A DNA stretch of 64,000 nt from Zoogloea sp041914405 (GCF_041914405.1 NZ_JAYSDK010000030.1:7397-71396), one strand, 5' to 3'; shown: positions 9,331-17,951, counted from the stretch's first letter. Notes: generated from the letters alone by a model not told the origin. Made by a program: numbers and translations.

Positions 9331-10020
9331 TCAGGAGTCCGCAGCGATGCAGCCGTCCACCAGTCGAATGGTCCGGTCGCAACGGGCCGCCAGGCGCGGG
9401 TCGTGAGTCACGATGAGGCAGGCGCACGCGGTCTGGCGGTTGAATTCCCGCAGCAGCGCAAAGATGTCGTCGGCGGTGTGGGTGTCCAGGTTGCCGGTCG
9501 GCTCGTCGGCAAGGATCAGGCGCGGCCGCAGCGCCAGCGCACGGGCGATGGCGACGCGCTGCTGCTGGCCGCCGGACAGCTCGGCCGGCTTCTTGTGGGC
9601 ATGGGCCTTCAGGCCAACCGCATCGAGCAGTTGCATGGCGGTCGCCTCGGCTTCGTCGTCGGGCGCGCCACGGGCGATGATGGTCGGCATCATCACGTTT
9701 TCCAGCGCGCTGAAGGCCGGCAGCAGGTGGTGGAACTGGAACACGAAACCGATGCTGCGCCCACGCAGCGCGGTGATCTCGGCTTCCGACAGGGCCGCCG
9801 TGTCGCGCCCGCCGATGGACAGGCGCCCACCACTGGGGCGTTCGAGCAGGCCGATGATGTTCAGCAACGTGCTCTTGCCGGAGCCGGACGGGCCGATCAG
9901 CGCGGCAAACTCGCCCTGCCCCAGGCGCAGGTCGATGCCGTGCAACACCTCGGCTTCCACCGGCGTACCGATGTTGTAGGCCTTGGTCAGGCCGGCGAGC
10001 TCGATGACCGCGTCGCTCAT
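9331..10020 (-). CDS. ABC transporter ATP-binding protein (LolD/MacB-type)
   Basis: 229 residues with Walker A GPSGSGKST at 43-51, signature LSGGQQQRVAIARAL, and Walker B LILADEPTGNLD. The LolD/MacB subfamily couples ATP hydrolysis to FtsX-type permeases that drive transenvelope transport by mechanotransmission. Its start overlaps the permease stop by 4 bases, so the two are translated together. With the adjacent membrane fusion protein this forms a MacAB-like exporter split into separate ATPase and permease subunits. Confidence 0.92.
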   Translation of the reverse strand: MSDAVIELAGLTKAYNIGTPVEAEVLHGIDLRLGQGEFAALIGPSGSGKSTLLNIIGLLERPSGGRLSIGGRDTAALSEAEITALRGRSIGFVFQFHHLLPAFSALENVMMPTIIARGAPDDEAEATAMQLLDAVGLKAHAHKKPAELSGGQQQRVAIARALALRPRLILADEPTGNLDTHTADDIFALLREFNRQTACACLIVTHDPRLAARCDRTIRLVDGCIAADS

Positions 10021-11237
10021 GAACGGATCGCCTGCACCGGGTCCATCTTCGCCGCGCGGCGCGCCGGGATCAGCGCCGAGGCGAGGCCGACGCCGGTGGC
10101 CACCAGCGCCGCCAGCACGATGAAGCGCGGCTCCAGCTCGGCGGCGAACAGCGGGCTGCCGTCGGCGTTGCGGTAGATCGCCGAGAACATGTTGAGCAGC
10201 CCAAAGGCCAGCAGGCTGCCGAGGATCGAGCCGACCGCCCCGACCAGCGCCCCCTGGATCAGGAAGACCTGCAGGATCATCGCGCGGCTGGCGCCCATGG
10301 CGCGCAGGATGCCGATCTCCTTCTGCTTCTGGACCACGCTGACCACCAGCACGCTGGCGATGCCAAGGGCCACGATGAGGATCACGAAGCTGCGGATCAG
10401 GTTATTGGAAACCGTCTGGTTGCGCAGCGCGGCGAGCAATTGGGCGTTGGTCTGCATCCAGCTGTCCACGGTGAGGCCGGTAGCGCCCTGCAGGCGGGTG
10501 GCGATGGTCTGGGCGTCGAAGATGTCGGCCACGGTCAGATCCAGGTTGGAAACCCCGCCGGGCAGGTCGAGCAGGCTCTGGCCCAGCGGCAGGGTCACGA
10601 AGACCCAGCGGCGGTTGAGGTCCTTGTTGCCGATGTCGAAGATGCCGCCGACCTGCAGCAGCTCGTCGCGCCCGTTGGGCAATGCCACGCGCAGCTTGTC
10701 CTCCAGACGGATGCCCAGATCCTTGGCCAGCTCGGAGCCGATCACCGCGCGGGTGCCGTCTACCGCGAAGCGGCCGGCGATCATGTATTCCTCCATGCGC
10801 ACGATGCGCCGGTAACGCTCGGCGTCGATCCCCATCAGCGCGACGGACTTGTTGGCCTGGCCGCGCACGGCGAAGGCCGGTCCGGTGACGGTCGGCGACA
10901 CCGCGGTGACGCCAGGCATCCCGGCCGCCAGGCGGGCGACGTTCTCCCACTGGTCCACCGAGCGCAGGCGCTGGGCGCGGGGTTCGATGACCACCGCCGA
11001 CGCCGGATCGTCGAAGGCACGACGGTTGGCCTCCTCCAGCGGGCGGATCACCACGTGGGGCTGGGTGCCGAGCACCCGGTCCACGATCTGCGCCTGCAAC
11101 TGGGTAATCAGCTGGGTCAGGAAGACGATCACCGCCACCCCACCGGTGGTGCCGGCGAGGATCAACAAGGTCTGCATGCGCCCCTCACGGAGGAAGCGCA
11201 GCGCGACCAGCGGCGCGAAAGGCAGGCGCAGCTTCAA
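10017..11237 (-). CDS. ABC transporter permease (FtsX/MacB-type)
   Basis: 406 residues. One N-terminal membrane helix (ALRFLREGRMQTLLILAGTTGGVAVIVFL) precedes a large periplasmic domain. Three C-terminal helices follow, with the FtsX hallmark QKQKEIGILRAMGAS and ending ALIPARRAAKMDPVQAIRS. This is the MacB/LolCE permease topology without a fused ATPase. Overlaps the fusion-protein gene by 4 bases upstream and the ATPase gene by 4 bases downstream. The substrate cannot be read from sequence. Confidence 0.9.
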   Translation of the reverse strand: MKLRLPFAPLVALRFLREGRMQTLLILAGTTGGVAVIVFLTQLITQLQAQIVDRVLGTQPHVVIRPLEEANRRAFDDPASAVVIEPRAQRLRSVDQWENVARLAAGMPGVTAVSPTVTGPAFAVRGQANKSVALMGIDAERYRRIVRMEEYMIAGRFAVDGTRAVIGSELAKDLGIRLEDKLRVALPNGRDELLQVGGIFDIGNKDLNRRWVFVTLPLGQSLLDLPGGVSNLDLTVADIFDAQTIATRLQGATGLTVDSWMQTNAQLLAALRNQTVSNNLIRSFVILIVALGIASVLVVSVVQKQKEIGILRAMGASRAMILQVFLIQGALVGAVGSILGSLLAFGLLNMFSAIYRNADGSPLFAAELEPRFIVLAALVATGVGLASALIPARRAAKMDPVQAIRS

Positions 11238-12472
11238 CGCATCATGCCCTGGGGAACCTGCACGCCGCCAACCTTGGGCTTCTTCGGCTCACGGATGCGC
11301 AGTTTGTCGCCTTCCAGCGCGCCGGAGGCCGGCAGCACGGCCAGGTCACCGTCGGCGAGGCCCTTGAGGACTTCCACCTGGCCGATGCCGCTGAGGCCGA
11401 GCTGCACGTCGGCACGCACGGCAACGCCATCCTTGGCCACCAGCACCCACGGCTTGCCGCTGTCCAAGTCGCGCACGGCTTCGGACGGCAGCACCAGCGT
11501 GGCGTCCCGGCGGCCGGTGACGGCCTCCACCGACACGGTCATGTCGGGGCGCAGGAAATCCGGCGGCGTCGGCACGCGGAAACGGATCTCGACGGTGCCG
11601 CGCTGGGGGTCCACCGCCGGTGCCAAGTAATACAAGGTCGCATCGAAGGGCTTGGCCGGATAGGCATCAGCGACGCCGCGGGCCTGCTGGCCGGGTTGCA
11701 GCAGGCGCAGGTTCTTCTCGTCCACCGTCGCGTAGATGCGGGTCTCGCCGCTGTCGGCCAGTTCCAGCAGCACCTTGCCGGCCGCCGCCACGTCGCCGGG
11801 TTCGGCCTTGCGGCTGAGCACCACACCGGCCGACGGTGCGGTGAGGGTCAGCAGCGCGGCCCGCGCGCGGGCGTTGGCGAGCTGGGCGCGGGCCTGGGCG
11901 ACGCGGGCCTCGGCGGCTACCTTCTCGGTGCCGCCGGGCTGCTGGGCAGCCAGCTGGGCACGGGCCGCAGCCACCGCGGATTCCGCATTGGCGGCGTTGC
12001 GCAACGCGTCGTCGGCCTTGGACTGGGCGTAAAAACCGCGACCGACCAGCTGGCGGGCACGCTCTGCCTCGGCACGGGCCACCGTCAGGTTGGCTTCGGC
12101 CTGGGCCAGTTGCTGGGCCGCCACCGGGCGGCCGAGGGCTTCGATCTGGGTCAGGCGCGCCTCGGCCTCCGCCAGCGCTGCGACGGCCTGGCCGATCAGC
12201 GCCTCGGCGTCATCGGCGCGCAGGCGGGCCAACACCTGGCCGGCCTTCACCTTGTCGCCCTCGCGCACGGTCACGTCGAGCACCGTGGCAGCCAGCGGAC
12301 TGCCAATGGAAATCCGCGCCGGCGTGACGATACGGCCGGTCGCCACCACCGACTGGGTCAGCGGCGCCTTGCGCACGGCCGCAACATCCACCTCGCGCCC
12401 CTTCGGCCACAGCAGCACAGCCGCAACCGCGCCGGCCGCGGCCAGCGCCAGGATCAGCCCGCGGCGCGTCAC
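11234..12472 (-). CDS. Periplasmic membrane fusion protein (HlyD/MacA-type)
   Basis: 412 residues. One N-terminal anchor helix (LILALAAAGAVAAVLLWP), a lipoyl half-motif (VREGDKVKAGQVLARL), an alpha-helical hairpin from about 95 to 200 rich in Ala/Gln/Glu, the returning half-motif (LTAPSAGVVLSRKAEPGDVA), then beta-barrel and membrane-proximal domains. Such adaptors bridge an inner-membrane exporter to a TolC-like channel; no TolC gene is present here. Starts within the end of the thioredoxin-like gene (4-base overlap). Confidence 0.9.
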   Translation of the reverse strand: MTRRGLILALAAAGAVAAVLLWPKGREVDVAAVRKAPLTQSVVATGRIVTPARISIGSPLAATVLDVTVREGDKVKAGQVLARLRADDAEALIGQAVAALAEAEARLTQIEALGRPVAAQQLAQAEANLTVARAEAERARQLVGRGFYAQSKADDALRNAANAESAVAAARAQLAAQQPGGTEKVAAEARVAQARAQLANARARAALLTLTAPSAGVVLSRKAEPGDVAAAGKVLLELADSGETRIYATVDEKNLRLLQPGQQARGVADAYPAKPFDATLYYLAPAVDPQRGTVEIRFRVPTPPDFLRPDMTVSVEAVTGRRDATLVLPSEAVRDLDSGKPWVLVAKDGVAVRADVQLGLSGIGQVEVLKGLADGDLAVLPASGALEGDKLRIREPKKPKVGGVQVPQGMMR

Positions 12473-12966
12473 GCCGGTTCGGCCAGGAGTTTGTCGAGGA
12501 GGGCGTGGAGCTTGGCGAAGTCCGGCTCGCCGAGGTACTTCTGGACGACCCGGCCCTGCTTGTCGAGCAGGAAAGTGGTCGGCGTCAGGCGGACTTCCTC
12601 AAAGCCCTTGGCGGCCTTGCCGCCGCTGTCGAGGGCCACGGTGAAGGGCAAACCGTTCTTCTGCGCGTAGTTGCGCACGTATTCGGGCGGGTCATAGTCC
12701 ATCGCAATGGCGACGGTCTCGAAGCCCTTCGGCGCGAACTTGTTGTAGGTCTCGACCAACTTGGGCATTTCGGCCACGCAGGTGGTGCAGGTGGTCGCCC
12801 AGAAATTAACCAGCACCACCTTGCCCTTCAGGGACGACAGCTGGCGGGTCTGGCCGTCGAGGGTCGTGAAGCTCACGTCGGGCGCTACCGCCGGCTGACT
12901 GCAGCCGTGCAGGAAGGCCAGGATCAGGACGGGCGCGACAAGACGCGTGATAGCCTTTAATAACAT
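12469..12966 (-). CDS. Thioredoxin-like (TlpA/ResA-type) lipoprotein
   Basis: 165 residues. A signal peptide ends in a lipobox-like AFLHGC with the cysteine around residue 22. A TlpA-like thioredoxin fold follows, with active site WATTCTTC (CxxC) and the cis-proline segment RLTPTTFLLDKQG. Such proteins reduce or oxidise disulfides in the periplasm. It is the first gene of the exporter operon and overlaps the membrane fusion protein gene by 4 bases, suggesting redox service to the exported substrate or the fusion protein. Its start is only 31 bases from the divergent DUF4197 gene. Confidence 0.88.
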   Translation of the reverse strand: MLLKAITRLVAPVLILAFLHGCSQPAVAPDVSFTTLDGQTRQLSSLKGKVVLVNFWATTCTTCVAEMPKLVETYNKFAPKGFETVAIAMDYDPPEYVRNYAQKNGLPFTVALDSGGKAAKGFEEVRLTPTTFLLDKQGRVVQKYLGEPDFAKLHALLDKLLAEPA

Positions 12967-12997
12967 CGTGTTCAACCGGAAAAGAAGGAGGTATGCC

Positions 12998-13681
12998 GTG
13001 CGTGCGATTTTGAGAGCTTTGCTGTTGCTTGTCATCTGTAGCCAGGCCTGGGCCCTGGGTCTGTCCGACCTGACCGACAAGGATGCGTCGGGCGGCCTGA
13101 AGGATGCCCTCGTCCAGGGAGCCGGCAAAGCAGTTGGACAACTGGGCGCGGACGGTGGTTTCCTCAACAACCCGAAAGTGAAGATCGGCCTGCCCGACAG
13201 CATCGCACCGCTGGAAGGGGTGCTGCGCACGATGGGTCGCGGCAAGGACGTGGACGCGCTGATCGCCACGATGAACAAGGCCGCCGAGCAAGCCGTGCCG
13301 AAGGCCAAGGTCCTGCTGGTGGATGCAGTCAAGAAGATGAGCGTCGAGGACGCCAAGCGGATCCTCACCGGTGGCGACGATTCGGCCACCCAGTACTTCA
13401 AGGAGAAGACTTCCGCCCAGTTGGCGGAGTCCTTCCTGCCGACGGTGAAGGAAACCACCGACAAGCTGGCCCTGTCCGCCCAGTACAACAAGCTGGCCAG
13501 CAAGGCCGGCCAGTTCGGGCTGGTCAAGGGCGACGACATGAAGATCGAGAACTACGTGACCCGCAAGGCCCTCGACGGCCTCTACCTGATGATCGCCGAG
13601 GAAGAGAAGGCGATCCGCAAGGACCCGGTCGGCGCCGCCACTGGCCTCGCGAAGAAAGTCTTCGGCGCGCTCGGCCAGTAA
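12998..13681 (+). CDS. DUF4197 family periplasmic protein
   Basis: 227 residues. GTG start with AAGGAGG seven bases upstream. An N-terminal signal peptide (AILRALLLLVICSQAWA) is followed by the DUF4197 body: GLSDLTDKDASGGLKDAL, FLNNPKVKIGLPDS, and DDMKIENYVTRKALDGLY. The family is widespread in proteobacteria and has no established function. Divergent from the thioredoxin-like lipoprotein gene with 31 bases between start codons, so promoters must overlap the opposite gene. Confidence 0.85.
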   Translation: MRAILRALLLLVICSQAWALGLSDLTDKDASGGLKDALVQGAGKAVGQLGADGGFLNNPKVKIGLPDSIAPLEGVLRTMGRGKDVDALIATMNKAAEQAVPKAKVLLVDAVKKMSVEDAKRILTGGDDSATQYFKEKTSAQLAESFLPTVKETTDKLALSAQYNKLASKAGQFGLVKGDDMKIENYVTRKALDGLYLMIAEEEKAIRKDPVGAATGLAKKVFGALGQ

Positions 13682-13694
13682 GCCGGCGCCGGCC

Positions 13695-14459
13695 TCAGAA
13701 GCGGAAGCCCACCGTCAAGCGGGTGGCGTTCACGTCGCTGAAGTTCTGCCATGGCTCGTAGGCCAGGCGCAGGAACCAGGCCGGGAAATCGTAGCCAAGG
13801 CTGAGACCCCAGCCTTCCACCGGGCCGCTGTCGGCGATGCCGGTCTTGCGCAGCACGTCGACGGTGACCCGCTGCCCGTTGCCCACCGGCCAGCGCGCCA
13901 CTGCGTGGACGTGCTGCTGGTGGGTGCCCAGGCGGTCGTCGCGGATCGCCATCAGGTAGTAGGTGCGGCCGCTATCGTCCCGGTAACCAGCGGCCAGTGA
14001 CAGCGCATCATTGGGGTCGAAGTTGAGATTGAAGTAGGGCCTGGTGTTGGTGCGCCCGATGCCGGCCTGTACGAACCACGGCTCGCCCAGCTCGACGCTG
14101 AAGCTGCCACCCCAGAAACCGCCCGAAGCCCATTGCAGCGACGGCTGCAACGCCAGCGTCGCCCCTTCGAAAGGCTGCCAGCTGGTATCCACGCCCGCTC
14201 GCCCCTGGGTGCCGAAATCCCGGTCGCGGTAGGCACCCAGCCACACCGACGAATCGCCGCGGCGGTAACGCAGATTGACGTCCTGACCGCTGAAATTGCC
14301 ACCGTAACGATACTCACCAAGGCTCAGCTTGAACGGCCGGTCAGCCGCCGCAGCTTGCACCGCGGCGGCGTCACCGGGCAGGCGGGCCTCGTCGGAGGCT
14401 TGAACTGCCAGGCTCGCCGCGCCACCGATGGCAAGAAGAATCAGCTTCTGAACACGCAT
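13695..14459 (-). CDS. Putative outer-membrane beta-barrel (YaiO-like) protein
   Basis: 254 residues with a signal peptide (MRVQKLILLAIGGAASLAVQA). The mature part alternates hydrophobic and polar residues in short strands, with aromatic girdles (SSVWLGAYRDRDFG, GFWGGSFSVELGEPWFVQAG) and a C-terminal Phe (TRLTVGFRF), as expected for BAM-inserted barrels. The tandem-strand pattern resembles the YaiO/oligogalacturonate-porin barrel class but no family is certain. The start is uncertain: a second ATG nine codons upstream is possible and neither has a clear Shine-Dalgarno. Divergent from gdhA. Confidence 0.65.
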   Translation of the reverse strand: MRVQKLILLAIGGAASLAVQASDEARLPGDAAAVQAAAADRPFKLSLGEYRYGGNFSGQDVNLRYRRGDSSVWLGAYRDRDFGTQGRAGVDTSWQPFEGATLALQPSLQWASGGFWGGSFSVELGEPWFVQAGIGRTNTRPYFNLNFDPNDALSLAAGYRDDSGRTYYLMAIRDDRLGTHQQHVHAVARWPVGNGQRVTVDVLRKTGIADSGPVEGWGLSLGYDFPAWFLRLAYEPWQNFSDVNATRLTVGFRF

Positions 14460-14616
14460 CACGGACGACCGTCGCGAAAAACACATAGCGCGATCATAAC
14501 GGACGGAGTTCACAGCCAGAATCAACTGAGCGGAACCGAAAGCCCGCTGCGCACTCTGCGTCATTAAGGAGGCCGGCAGAGCGTCCTGCCCCGGCCCTTC
14601 GGAGGAGGAAGACAAA

Positions 14617-15903
14617 GTGAACAACGTTTCGCACATCCCGTCCTACCTGTCGGCCGAACACCTCGGCCCGTGGGAGACCTTCCTGGTGCAGGTGGACCGG
14701 GTCGAACCGCATCTGAACCCCGAGCTGCGCGCGCTGACCCCCATCCTCACCCGCCCGATGCGGGCACTGATCGTCAATGTGCCGATCCGCCTCGACAACG
14801 GCGAGATGGGGCATTTCGAGGGTTATCGGGTCCAGCACAACCTGGCTCGCGGGCCGGGCAAGGGCGGCATCCGCTTCCACCCGGACGTGACGCTGGCCGA
14901 GGTGATGGCCCTGTCGGCGTGGATGACCGTCAAGAACGCGGTGGTGAACGTGCCCTTCGGCGGTGCCAAGGGCGGCGTGCGGGTCGATCCGCGGCAACTG
15001 TCCATCGCCGAACTGGAGCGCCTGACCCGCCGCTACACCAGCGAGATCCACATCCTGCTCGGCCAGGACAAGGACGTGCCGGCCCCGGACATCAATACCA
15101 ACGAGCAGACCATGGCGTGGATCATGGACACCTACTCGATGAACGAGGGTCGCACCGCGATGAGCGTGGTCACCGGCAAGCCGATCAGCCTGGGCGGCAG
15201 CCTGGGCCGGAAGGATGCCACCGGCCGCGGGGTCTTCGTCGCCACCGTCGAGGCAGCGCGGCACATCGGCCTGGAGCTGAGCGGCGCGCGGGTCGCGGTG
15301 CAGGGCTTCGGCAATGTCGGCGAAGCGGCAGCACGCCTATTCTCCAACGCCGGCGCAAAGATCGTCGCGATTCAGGACAGCACCGGCGCCATCGTCAATC
15401 CGGCCGGCCTCGATGTGCGGGCGGTGAAAGCCTGGCGCCACGAGCACGGCACGCTGCAGGGCACGCCGGGCGCCGAGGCGGTGTCCGCGGACGACTTCTG
15501 GCAGATGGAAACCGATGTGCTGATCGCAGCGGCGATGGAGAACCAGATCACCGCCGCCAACGCGGGCCACATCCGCACCCGCATCATCACCGAGGGGGCC
15601 AATGGTCCGACCACCCCGGAGGCCGACCTGATCCTGCAGGAGCGCGGCATCACGGTGATCCCCGACGTGCTCGCCAACGCCGGCGGCGTGACGGTGAGCT
15701 ACTTCGAGTGGGTGCAGGACATCAGCGCCTTCTTCTGGACCGAGGACGAGATCAACGCCCGCCTCGACCGCATCATGCGCGAAGCCTTCGCGGCGGTGTG
15801 GGACTCGGCCCAGGTCAAGGGCATCCCGCTGCGCACCGCCGCCTTCGTGCTCGGCTGCGAACGGGTGCTGCTGGCCCACAAGGTACGCGGGCTGTATCCG
15901 TAA
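14617..15903 (+). CDS. gdhA: Glu/Leu/Phe/Val-type glutamate dehydrogenase
   Basis: 428 residues. GTG start with GGAGGAGGA nine bases upstream. Catalytic-site signatures are present: GKGGIRFHPDVT, VPFGGAKGGVRVDP (catalytic Lys in GGAKGG), and PAPDINTNEQTMAW. A Rossmann NAD(P)-binding domain follows with VQGFGNVGEAAA. This is the hexameric 50-kDa class that interconverts glutamate and 2-oxoglutarate. Length and motifs fit the NAD-preferring form common in betaproteobacteria, although coenzyme choice is inferred. Convergent with the cupin gene, six bases away. Confidence 0.92.
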   Translation: MNNVSHIPSYLSAEHLGPWETFLVQVDRVEPHLNPELRALTPILTRPMRALIVNVPIRLDNGEMGHFEGYRVQHNLARGPGKGGIRFHPDVTLAEVMALSAWMTVKNAVVNVPFGGAKGGVRVDPRQLSIAELERLTRRYTSEIHILLGQDKDVPAPDINTNEQTMAWIMDTYSMNEGRTAMSVVTGKPISLGGSLGRKDATGRGVFVATVEAARHIGLELSGARVAVQGFGNVGEAAARLFSNAGAKIVAIQDSTGAIVNPAGLDVRAVKAWRHEHGTLQGTPGAEAVSADDFWQMETDVLIAAAMENQITAANAGHIRTRIITEGANGPTTPEADLILQERGITVIPDVLANAGGVTVSYFEWVQDISAFFWTEDEINARLDRIMREAFAAVWDSAQVKGIPLRTAAFVLGCERVLLAHKVRGLYP

Positions 15904-15909
15904 GCCGGC

Positions 15910-16389
15910 TCAGTAGGGCGAGCCGTCCTTGTGCACGAAGACCCAGCGGCCGTCCTCGCGGAGGGCCTGGAGGTCGTCGTCCGGGTAGCTGACCGCGTCG
16001 CCCTCGCTGCGGTCGCCAACTTCCAGATACACGACCTCCTCCTCGCTGAGGTTCACCAGGCAGTGCGCATCACCGGAGCCGGCCCGGAAGCCTGCGCACA
16101 TGCCCGGCTCAAGGCGGGTTTCGCCCTGGTCGGTGCGCAGGGTCGGCGTGCCGCTCAGCACATAGATGAACTCATCCTGCCGGCTATGGGCGTGGCGCAG
16201 CGCGGACACCGCACCGGGGGCCATGCGCACCAGATTGACGCCGAAATTGCCGAGGCCGAACAGATCACCGAGGGGCCGCTTCTCACGGCCGTTCATCCGC
16301 GACGCGAATGGCTCCGGATAGGCAGACGGGCGACGACGGGGTTCGGCGTCGGCGGCACGGATGGCAACCGGGGGCTTGGTTTCGCTCAT
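15910..16389 (-). CDS. Cupin-domain protein
   Basis: 159 residues. A single cupin barrel with metal ligands in LRHAHSRQDEFIYVLSG (His, His, Glu) and the second motif around GDAHCLVNLSEEEVVYLEVG. The C-terminus carries DDDLQALREDGRWVFVHKDG, a tail common to small proteobacterial cupins of unknown role. The start MSETKPPVAI is preceded by CAGGAGAGCCTGCCC. Lies 53 bases downstream of tetR on the same strand and may share its transcript. Confidence 0.85.
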   Translation of the reverse strand: MSETKPPVAIRAADAEPRRRPSAYPEPFASRMNGREKRPLGDLFGLGNFGVNLVRMAPGAVSALRHAHSRQDEFIYVLSGTPTLRTDQGETRLEPGMCAGFRAGSGDAHCLVNLSEEEVVYLEVGDRSEGDAVSYPDDDLQALREDGRWVFVHKDGSPY

Positions 16390-16442
16390 GGGCAGGCTCT
16401 CCTGAACACACGGGTGATAAGAAAACAGAGATTGGCAGCGAC

Positions 16443-17033
16443 TCAAGCCGTGGCGGGAAGCAGCCGGCGGGCCATATTCCAGGCCCGCTCCGCAGCCCCT
16501 GCGTCGCCGCTCACCAGCGCCACGCCGATTGCCCCATCGAGCAGCAGGTTGAAATCTGCCGCCGGCGCCGGGGCCGCATCAACGCCGACCAGCGGCTCCA
16601 GCAACCCCGCCAGGTAGCGCTCGACGGCCTGCTTGTGCTCGCGGGCCAGTTGCTGCAGCTCGGCCACTTCCCCATGGAACTCCGCCGCCACGTTGAGGAA
16701 CATGCAGCCGGCGAAGCCCGGTTCTGCAAACCACTGGCGGTGCCAGACGAACACCGCCGCCAGACGATCGAGCGGCACCGACTGGCGGTCGACGAAGGCC
16801 GCCAGGCTGGCGCGGAAGCGCCGGTCACGCTCGCGCAGCACCTCGGCAATCAGCGCGTTCTTCGACGGGAAATGGGCGTACAGGGTCTTCTTGGCGACCC
16901 CGGCCTCGGCCAGCACCCGATCAATCCCGACCGCATGATAGCCACCGGCCGCGAACAGGCGCAGGGCGGTGTCAACCAGATGGGCGCGCTTGTCGGCACG
17001 GGACACGGGCTGCGATGGCATTGGACTGGACAT
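16443..17033 (-). CDS. TetR-family transcriptional regulator
   Basis: 196 residues. N-terminal helix-turn-helix: LVDTALRLFAAGGYHAVGID, VLAEAGVAKKTLYAHFPSKN. The C-terminal ligand domain contains EPGFAGCMFLNVAAEFHG, typical of the AcrR/YcdC-like group. Diverges from the HPP-family gene. A perfect 20-bp palindrome lies between the two genes, so it likely represses itself and the HPP gene. The ligand is unknown. Confidence 0.9.
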   Translation of the reverse strand: MSSPMPSQPVSRADKRAHLVDTALRLFAAGGYHAVGIDRVLAEAGVAKKTLYAHFPSKNALIAEVLRERDRRFRASLAAFVDRQSVPLDRLAAVFVWHRQWFAEPGFAGCMFLNVAAEFHGEVAELQQLAREHKQAVERYLAGLLEPLVGVDAAPAPAADFNLLLDGAIGVALVSGDAGAAERAWNMARRLLPATA

Positions 17034-17087
17034 GGCTTCACGTTACCTGCTGCCGCAGGGCTTGCAAAGCCGACGGCGAAGGCTGAC

Positions 17088-17107
17088 AGTAGACAGATCT
17101 GTCTACT
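17088..17107. promoter_or_regulatory. Candidate TetR operator, perfect palindrome
   Basis: AGTAGACAGATCTGTCTACT equals its own reverse complement over all 20 bases. It sits 54 bases from the tetR start and 16 bases from the HPP-family start, a typical place for a TetR dimer site controlling both directions. Assignment to this regulator is by position. Confidence 0.75.
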
Positions 17108-17123
17108 TTACAGGAAAGTACCG

Positions 17124-17633
17124 ATGCCTGCCTTCCTTCACCGTCTGCGCGGCGCCGGTAGCGCCCTGCCTCCCGTGCCGCCAGCCCGCTCCGTCGCCCT
17201 GGCGGGGCTGGGCGGCTTCCTCGCCATCGCGGCGGTCGCCGGCCTTGCCGAACAGGCTTCGCTGGCCCTGCTGCTGGGGTCATTCGGCGCGTCCTGCGTG
17301 CTGGTCTTCGGCTTTCCTGAAGTGCCTTTCTCCCAGCCGCGCAACGTCGTCCTCGGCCATACGCTGAGCAGCCTCGTCGGCCTGGCCTGCCTAGCCGCCT
17401 TCGGCCCGCACTGGTGGGCCGCCGCGCTGGCGGTGGCACTGGCGATCATGGGCATGATGGCGCTGCGCTGCGTGCATCCGCCTGCCGGCTCCAACCCGGT
17501 GATCGTCTTCCTCACCGCGCCAGGCTGGTCCTTCCTCTTCACTCCTACCCTCGCCGGCGCCCTGCTGCTGGTGGCCGTAGCTCTGGTCTACAACAATCTG
17601 CGTGGGGCGAAGCACTATCCCCAGTACTGGTGA
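17124..17633 (+). CDS. HPP-family integral membrane protein
   Basis: 169 residues. Four membrane helices and the family signature ALRCVHPPAGSNPVIVFL (the HPP motif), with upstream GSFGASCVLVFGFPEVPFSQPRN. In cyanobacteria and plants HPP proteins transport nitrite; the role in proteobacteria is unproven. Here the CBS domains found in some members are absent, so this is the membrane core only. The start ATG is preceded by CAGGAAAG. Likely controlled by the divergent TetR protein. Confidence 0.88.
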   Translation: MPAFLHRLRGAGSALPPVPPARSVALAGLGGFLAIAAVAGLAEQASLALLLGSFGASCVLVFGFPEVPFSQPRNVVLGHTLSSLVGLACLAAFGPHWWAAALAVALAIMGMMALRCVHPPAGSNPVIVFLTAPGWSFLFTPTLAGALLLVAVALVYNNLRGAKHYPQYW

Positions 17634-17885
17634 CGCCTGGCACCTGTGGGGCTGCACCTGTAGGGATGAAGCTGTGGGGGCGAATTAAATAGCCCCCCCC
17701 GGGGGAAACACCCCCGGGGGGGGGAGGTTATACCCCCCCCCCGCCAAAGGTTGGGGAAAAAGGGTTGTAAAGGGGGGNNNNNNNNNNGGGGGGCGCCCGG
17801 GTTTGGGAGCTCGTGGGGGGGGCTAATACTTCCCCCGGGGGCGCAAACCCCCCGCGGGGGGGGAGATTAATTCCCCCCCCACGGA
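17634..17885. repeat. Degraded REP cluster containing an assembly gap
   Basis: Three REP-like left ends follow each other (CCTGTGGGG, CCTGTAGGG, GCTGTGGGGGCGAATT near 17643, 17658 and 17672). A matching right end, ATTAATTCCCCCCCCACGG, sits near 17865-17883. Between them are long G and C runs of low-quality appearance and ten Ns. It looks like a REP pair that the assembler failed to close. No gene is visible from 17634 to 17951, and the true sequence and length are unknown. Confidence 0.65.
17778..17787. other. Assembly gap (10 N)
   Basis: Ten unknown bases flanked by homopolymer-rich, probably erroneous sequence. The number of Ns need not reflect the missing length. Confidence 0.99.
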
Positions 17886-17951
17886 GATAGGTTCGGCAAA
17901 GACGGATTCTCATGGGCTGTTACACTTTCGCGCCATTTTCCGCTGGTGCCC

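Noticed and set aside
9331..12472. Assigning the ABC operon as LolCDE lipoprotein release
   Set aside because: The presence of a membrane fusion protein and a single permease gene fits a MacAB-like exporter, not LolCDE.
17690..17880. Reading the G/C-rich stretches near the first gap as coding or as G-quadruplex structures
   Set aside because: The runs surround Ns and look like sequencing or assembly error, so their sequence cannot be trusted.
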